From: JABLTI01 sp030629105 | GTDB lineage: Archaea > Asgardarchaeota > Heimdallarchaeia > JABLTI01 | DNA length: 22,095 nucleotides | Direction of reading: 5' to 3' | Assembly: GCA_030629105.1 (NCBI GenBank) | Contig: DAOVPS010000026.1 | Location: forward strand, 1-22,095 | Shown: piece by piece, positions 20,161 through 22,095 of the stretch | Position numbering within the stretch: the stretch's first letter is position 1 | How the letters are laid out: every line of letters begins with the position of its first letter | Notes under the pieces: model-generated | Told to the model about the DNA's origin: nothing | The model's database searches: none | What the model saw: only the letters and a program-made list of their open reading frames with translations | Translations under genes and position numbers: made by a program

Positions 20161-21889
20161 TATCCTCTATTACTTTGCTGTTTTTTATCAAGTCTGCAAT
20201 TTTATTGATATCTGGATAGATTATTCTATCATGTATTAATTTGGGAACGGATTTTCTGATTACTTTGTATGCTTTGTAGGTAGCTTTTCCTAAGGCTTCT
20301 TTATGTGGAATCTTTTGGATTTCGCACCTCAAATCTATTGCTTGCACCGCTAACATCATTTCGATTGCAATAATATATTGAAGATTTTCAAGAATTTTTG
20401 CTGTTTTTCTTGCTGCAATCGGACTCATACTTACATGATCTTCTGCTTCATCTGATGTTGGAATTGAATCCACAGATGCCGGTGCTGCTAATACTTTGTT
20501 TTCTGACACTAATGCTGCTGCAGTGTATTGAGGCATCATGAAACCGCTATTCAAACCTAATTCACTACGTGGTATCAAAAAGAGACTTAGTCCATCATTT
20601 CTTTTATCATCTATTAATTTTGCACATCTTCTCTCTGAAATATTACCTACTTCGGCCATAGCAATTGACAAGTAATCCATAACCATAGCAATAGGTTCAC
20701 CGTGGAAATTACCACCTGAATAGATATCAAATTCTAATGGGTCTTTTTTGGTGATAAAAATTAATGGATTATCAGTCGCGGCATTAATTTCTCGAGAGAT
20801 TGTATCACAGCAATGGGCCAATGTTTCTCTCACTGGTCCCAATACTTGTGGAGTGCACCTTATAGAGTAGTCATCTTGTATTTTTGGCCACTGCTTTTCA
20901 AAATCGTCCTTTAATCCACCACAATTTGGACAAGTCCAATCAACTGGTAAATTGACAAATTCAGTATTCGGTGGTATATTTTGTGATGCATCACCCATTT
21001 TCCTATCATAGTAATACCCACAATTCTCTACTTCACATGTGAATAAACTTTCATGCTTTTTCACGAAGACACTACCTTTTGTATAGGACCGAAGGTTTTT
21101 AGCTACCTCTATTTGTCCTGGGTGGAATCGTGCTTGATGGATTCTATCGTCAAATTGTTGACTAGCTGCTTTGAGAGCTTCTAATGATAAAGCTGCAGCA
21201 ATTTCTGCATTCTTGATTAAATTATTTGCTTCGTGTAAAACTATACAGGCTATTCCTGATGAATATTGAGCACCATTATTTAGAGCTAAGCCTTCTTTGT
21301 AAGATAATTTTGTAATTGGAATTCCGGCTTTCTGCATGCCTTCTTTAGCGTCGTATAATTTCCCTTCGAATTTCAGGTTTTTTTCTCCTTCGCCGATCAT
21401 AGCAAGAACCATATGTGATAATTGTGCTAAATCGCCACTAGCACCAACAGATCCCTTTATTGGAATTATTGGTAAAACGTTTTTGTTTATCATTTGTACG
21501 AGATTCTCTAAGGTTTTTAATTGACAACCAGAGTTACCTCGTGCAAGTGCTGTAACCCTTAGAACCATCATAGCTTTGACGAAATCATCTCGAGCAGGTT
21601 CTCCAACACCGACACAATGACTTCTTATCAAATTTGTTTGTAATTTAGTAGCATCTTTTTCTGGAATAACAATATCCCTTAAGGCGCCAAATCCAGTTGT
21701 AATTCCATAGATTTTTTCACCTGATTCTACAGCTTTCTCAATAGCTTTTCGAGCTAAGATTACTTTTTCTTTCACATTTTCAGATAGCTTTAGTTTGTAA
21801 TCATTTTTCACAATGTGAATAACATCTTCCAATGAGAGTCCTTCATTATCAAGAATTACTGTTTCTGGCAAGAGCTTAATCAACTCCAA
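20150..21889 (-). CDS. Histidine/aromatic amino acid ammonia-lyase with inserted rubredoxin domain
   Basis: 579 residues, about 70 more than normal HutH. HAL motifs are complete: Y61 in IYGITTGFG, H91 in RSHCVGVGEP, GSVGASGDL with the MIO triad A150-S151-G152, N-N-G-A-Q, HPGQIEVAKNLR, IQDDYSIRCTPQVLGP, TDNPL, SGGNFHGEP, SERR and AEDHVSMS. Between HPGQIEV... and IQDDYS, residues about 283-332 are a rubredoxin: C285-x4-C290-GYYYD, G-D, I-P-P-N-T-E-F, L-P-V-D-W-T-C320-P-N-C323-G-G, K-D-D-F. All four iron ligands and the aromatic core (Y, Y, F, W, F) are present. The C-x4-C spacing is a known rubredoxin variant. So an electron-transfer or iron-sensing site sits in a loop near the active site of a non-redox enzyme. 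Start: TTG at 21889, with AAGG about 11 bases upstream. A frame-preserving insertion with intact flanks argues against an assembly error. Confidence 0.93.
   Translation of the reverse strand: MELIKLLPETVILDNEGLSLEDVIHIVKNDYKLKLSENVKEKVILARKAIEKAVESGEKIYGITTGFGALRDIVIPEKDATKLQTNLIRSHCVGVGEPARDDFVKAMMVLRVTALARGNSGCQLKTLENLVQMINKNVLPIIPIKGSVGASGDLAQLSHMVLAMIGEGEKNLKFEGKLYDAKEGMQKAGIPITKLSYKEGLALNNGAQYSSGIACIVLHEANNLIKNAEIAAALSLEALKAASQQFDDRIHQARFHPGQIEVAKNLRSYTKGSVFVKKHESLFTCEVENCGYYYDRKMGDASQNIPPNTEFVNLPVDWTCPNCGGLKDDFEKQWPKIQDDYSIRCTPQVLGPVRETLAHCCDTISREINAATDNPLIFITKKDPLEFDIYSGGNFHGEPIAMVMDYLSIAMAEVGNISERRCAKLIDDKRNDGLSLFLIPRSELGLNSGFMMPQYTAAALVSENKVLAAPASVDSIPTSDEAEDHVSMSPIAARKTAKILENLQYIIAIEMMLAVQAIDLRCEIQKIPHKEALGKATYKAYKVIRKSVPKLIHDRIIYPDINKIADLIKNSKVIEDINT
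20894..21043 (-). other. Rubredoxin domain inside the ammonia-lyase gene
   Basis: This segment encodes residues 283-332: F-T-C-x4-C-G-Y-Y-Y-D to G-G-L-K-D-D-F-E-K. Spacing between the two Cys pairs (29 residues) and the length of about 50 match free-standing rubredoxins. PGT of classical rubredoxin is P-N-T here. Confidence 0.9.
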
Positions 21890-22095
21890 GGATTTTTTTC
21901 CTTATTCGTGTTGGTTTATTGCTATCATCATTTAAACATATTTTTTATTTGGAGTAAAATTGATCTTCTTGATTGCTATTAATGCAAAAAATAAAAAGAA
22001 ATTGAGAGAAAAGAACGATAACTCTTACTAAAAAATCAATTATTGTTTCTTTTTTATTCGTTTTCTTTTAATGAATTCCTTTCCCTTAAAATGTC
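21890..22095. other. AT-rich right-edge region, possible 3' end of another minus-strand gene
   Basis: Apart from the lyase promoter, this stretch is very AT-rich. At the extreme edge the minus strand can be read as a short basic tail (K-G-K-E-F-I-K-R-K-R-I-K-K-K-Q then TAA), followed by a T-rich tract, which could be the end of a gene lying outside the window. Another frame also stays open for 13 codons, so this is not called as a gene. Confidence 0.25.
21930..21937 (-). promoter_or_regulatory. Possible TATA box of the rubredoxin-lyase gene
   Basis: TTTAAATG on the minus strand lies about 41-48 bases before the TTG start, allowing a leader of about 15-20 bases that contains AAGG. Confidence 0.35.

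Noticed and set aside
16619..21889. Classical hut operon for histidine breakdown
   Set aside because: Only the lyase step is present; urocanase, imidazolonepropionase and formiminoglutamate enzymes are absent, and intervening genes lie on the other strand.
1..22095. CRISPR array, insertion sequence, integrase or rRNA
   Set aside because: No regularly spaced repeats, no transposase or integrase motifs, no long terminal inverted repeats and no rRNA-like sequence were seen. The only mobile-element hint is the left-edge partial gene.

Overview
The window looks like chromosome from an archaeon of the Asgard group (Promethearchaeota). A Heimdallarchaeia-like lineage is plausible but not proven. 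Supporting signs are low G+C (17 of 60 bases at 961-1020), archaeal TATA boxes 25-35 bases upstream of several starts, a mix of leaderless starts and Shine-Dalgarno starts, an archaea-specific NYN-family protein, and above all a complete Vps23/TSG101-like ESCRT-I protein (catalytically dead E2 domain, coiled coil, steadiness box).

Layout. 1-794: a minus-strand reading frame that runs off the left edge. Its base composition is near 48% G+C and it may belong to a mobile element. 965-4396, plus strand: a metallo-beta-lactamase-fold hydrolase, the Vps23-like gene with its own promoter and terminator, then a two-gene unit of a GlmU-like nucleotidylyltransferase and a HAD phosphatase. 4406-5511: a sugar-nucleotide epimerase (minus) divergent from a winged-helix/PD-(D/E)XK nuclease-like gene. 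6356-10047, plus: a long coiled-coil protein ending in a winged helix, a NYN-fold protein that has lost key acidic residues, and an FAD-dependent NADH oxidase/CoA-disulfide reductase family enzyme. A bidirectional terminator at 10062 closes this block. 10089-15774, minus: a four-helix membrane protein with a sequon-rich outer domain, a transglutaminase-fold protein overlapping a small zinc-finger gene, and histidyl-tRNA synthetase. 16059-16571, plus: a membrane-anchored RING-like zinc-finger protein. 16619-21889: two MIO-type aromatic amino acid ammonia-lyases, both minus, enclosing a DJ-1/PfpI protein, a DinB-fold protein, tRNA-His and a PRC-barrel protein.

The most striking object is the second lyase (20150-21889). 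A complete rubredoxin domain, with four Cys and the usual aromatic core, is inserted in the loop just before the conserved Q-D-x-Y-S-x-R-C-x-P-Q motif. This would put a one-electron iron site inside an enzyme family with no redox chemistry. Also notable are the tRNA-His gene, which by my folding has A73 and no encoded G-1 (a eukaryote-like state), and the two RING/TFIIH-like zinc-finger proteins alongside a Vps23 homologue.

How the genes work together is mostly inference. The lyases would deaminate histidine or aromatic amino acids. The NADH oxidase, rubredoxin domain, DJ-1 and DinB proteins share a redox or thiol flavour. The Vps23 and RING-like proteins fit the Asgard ubiquitin/ESCRT system, though no ubiquitin, E1 or active E2 is in the window.
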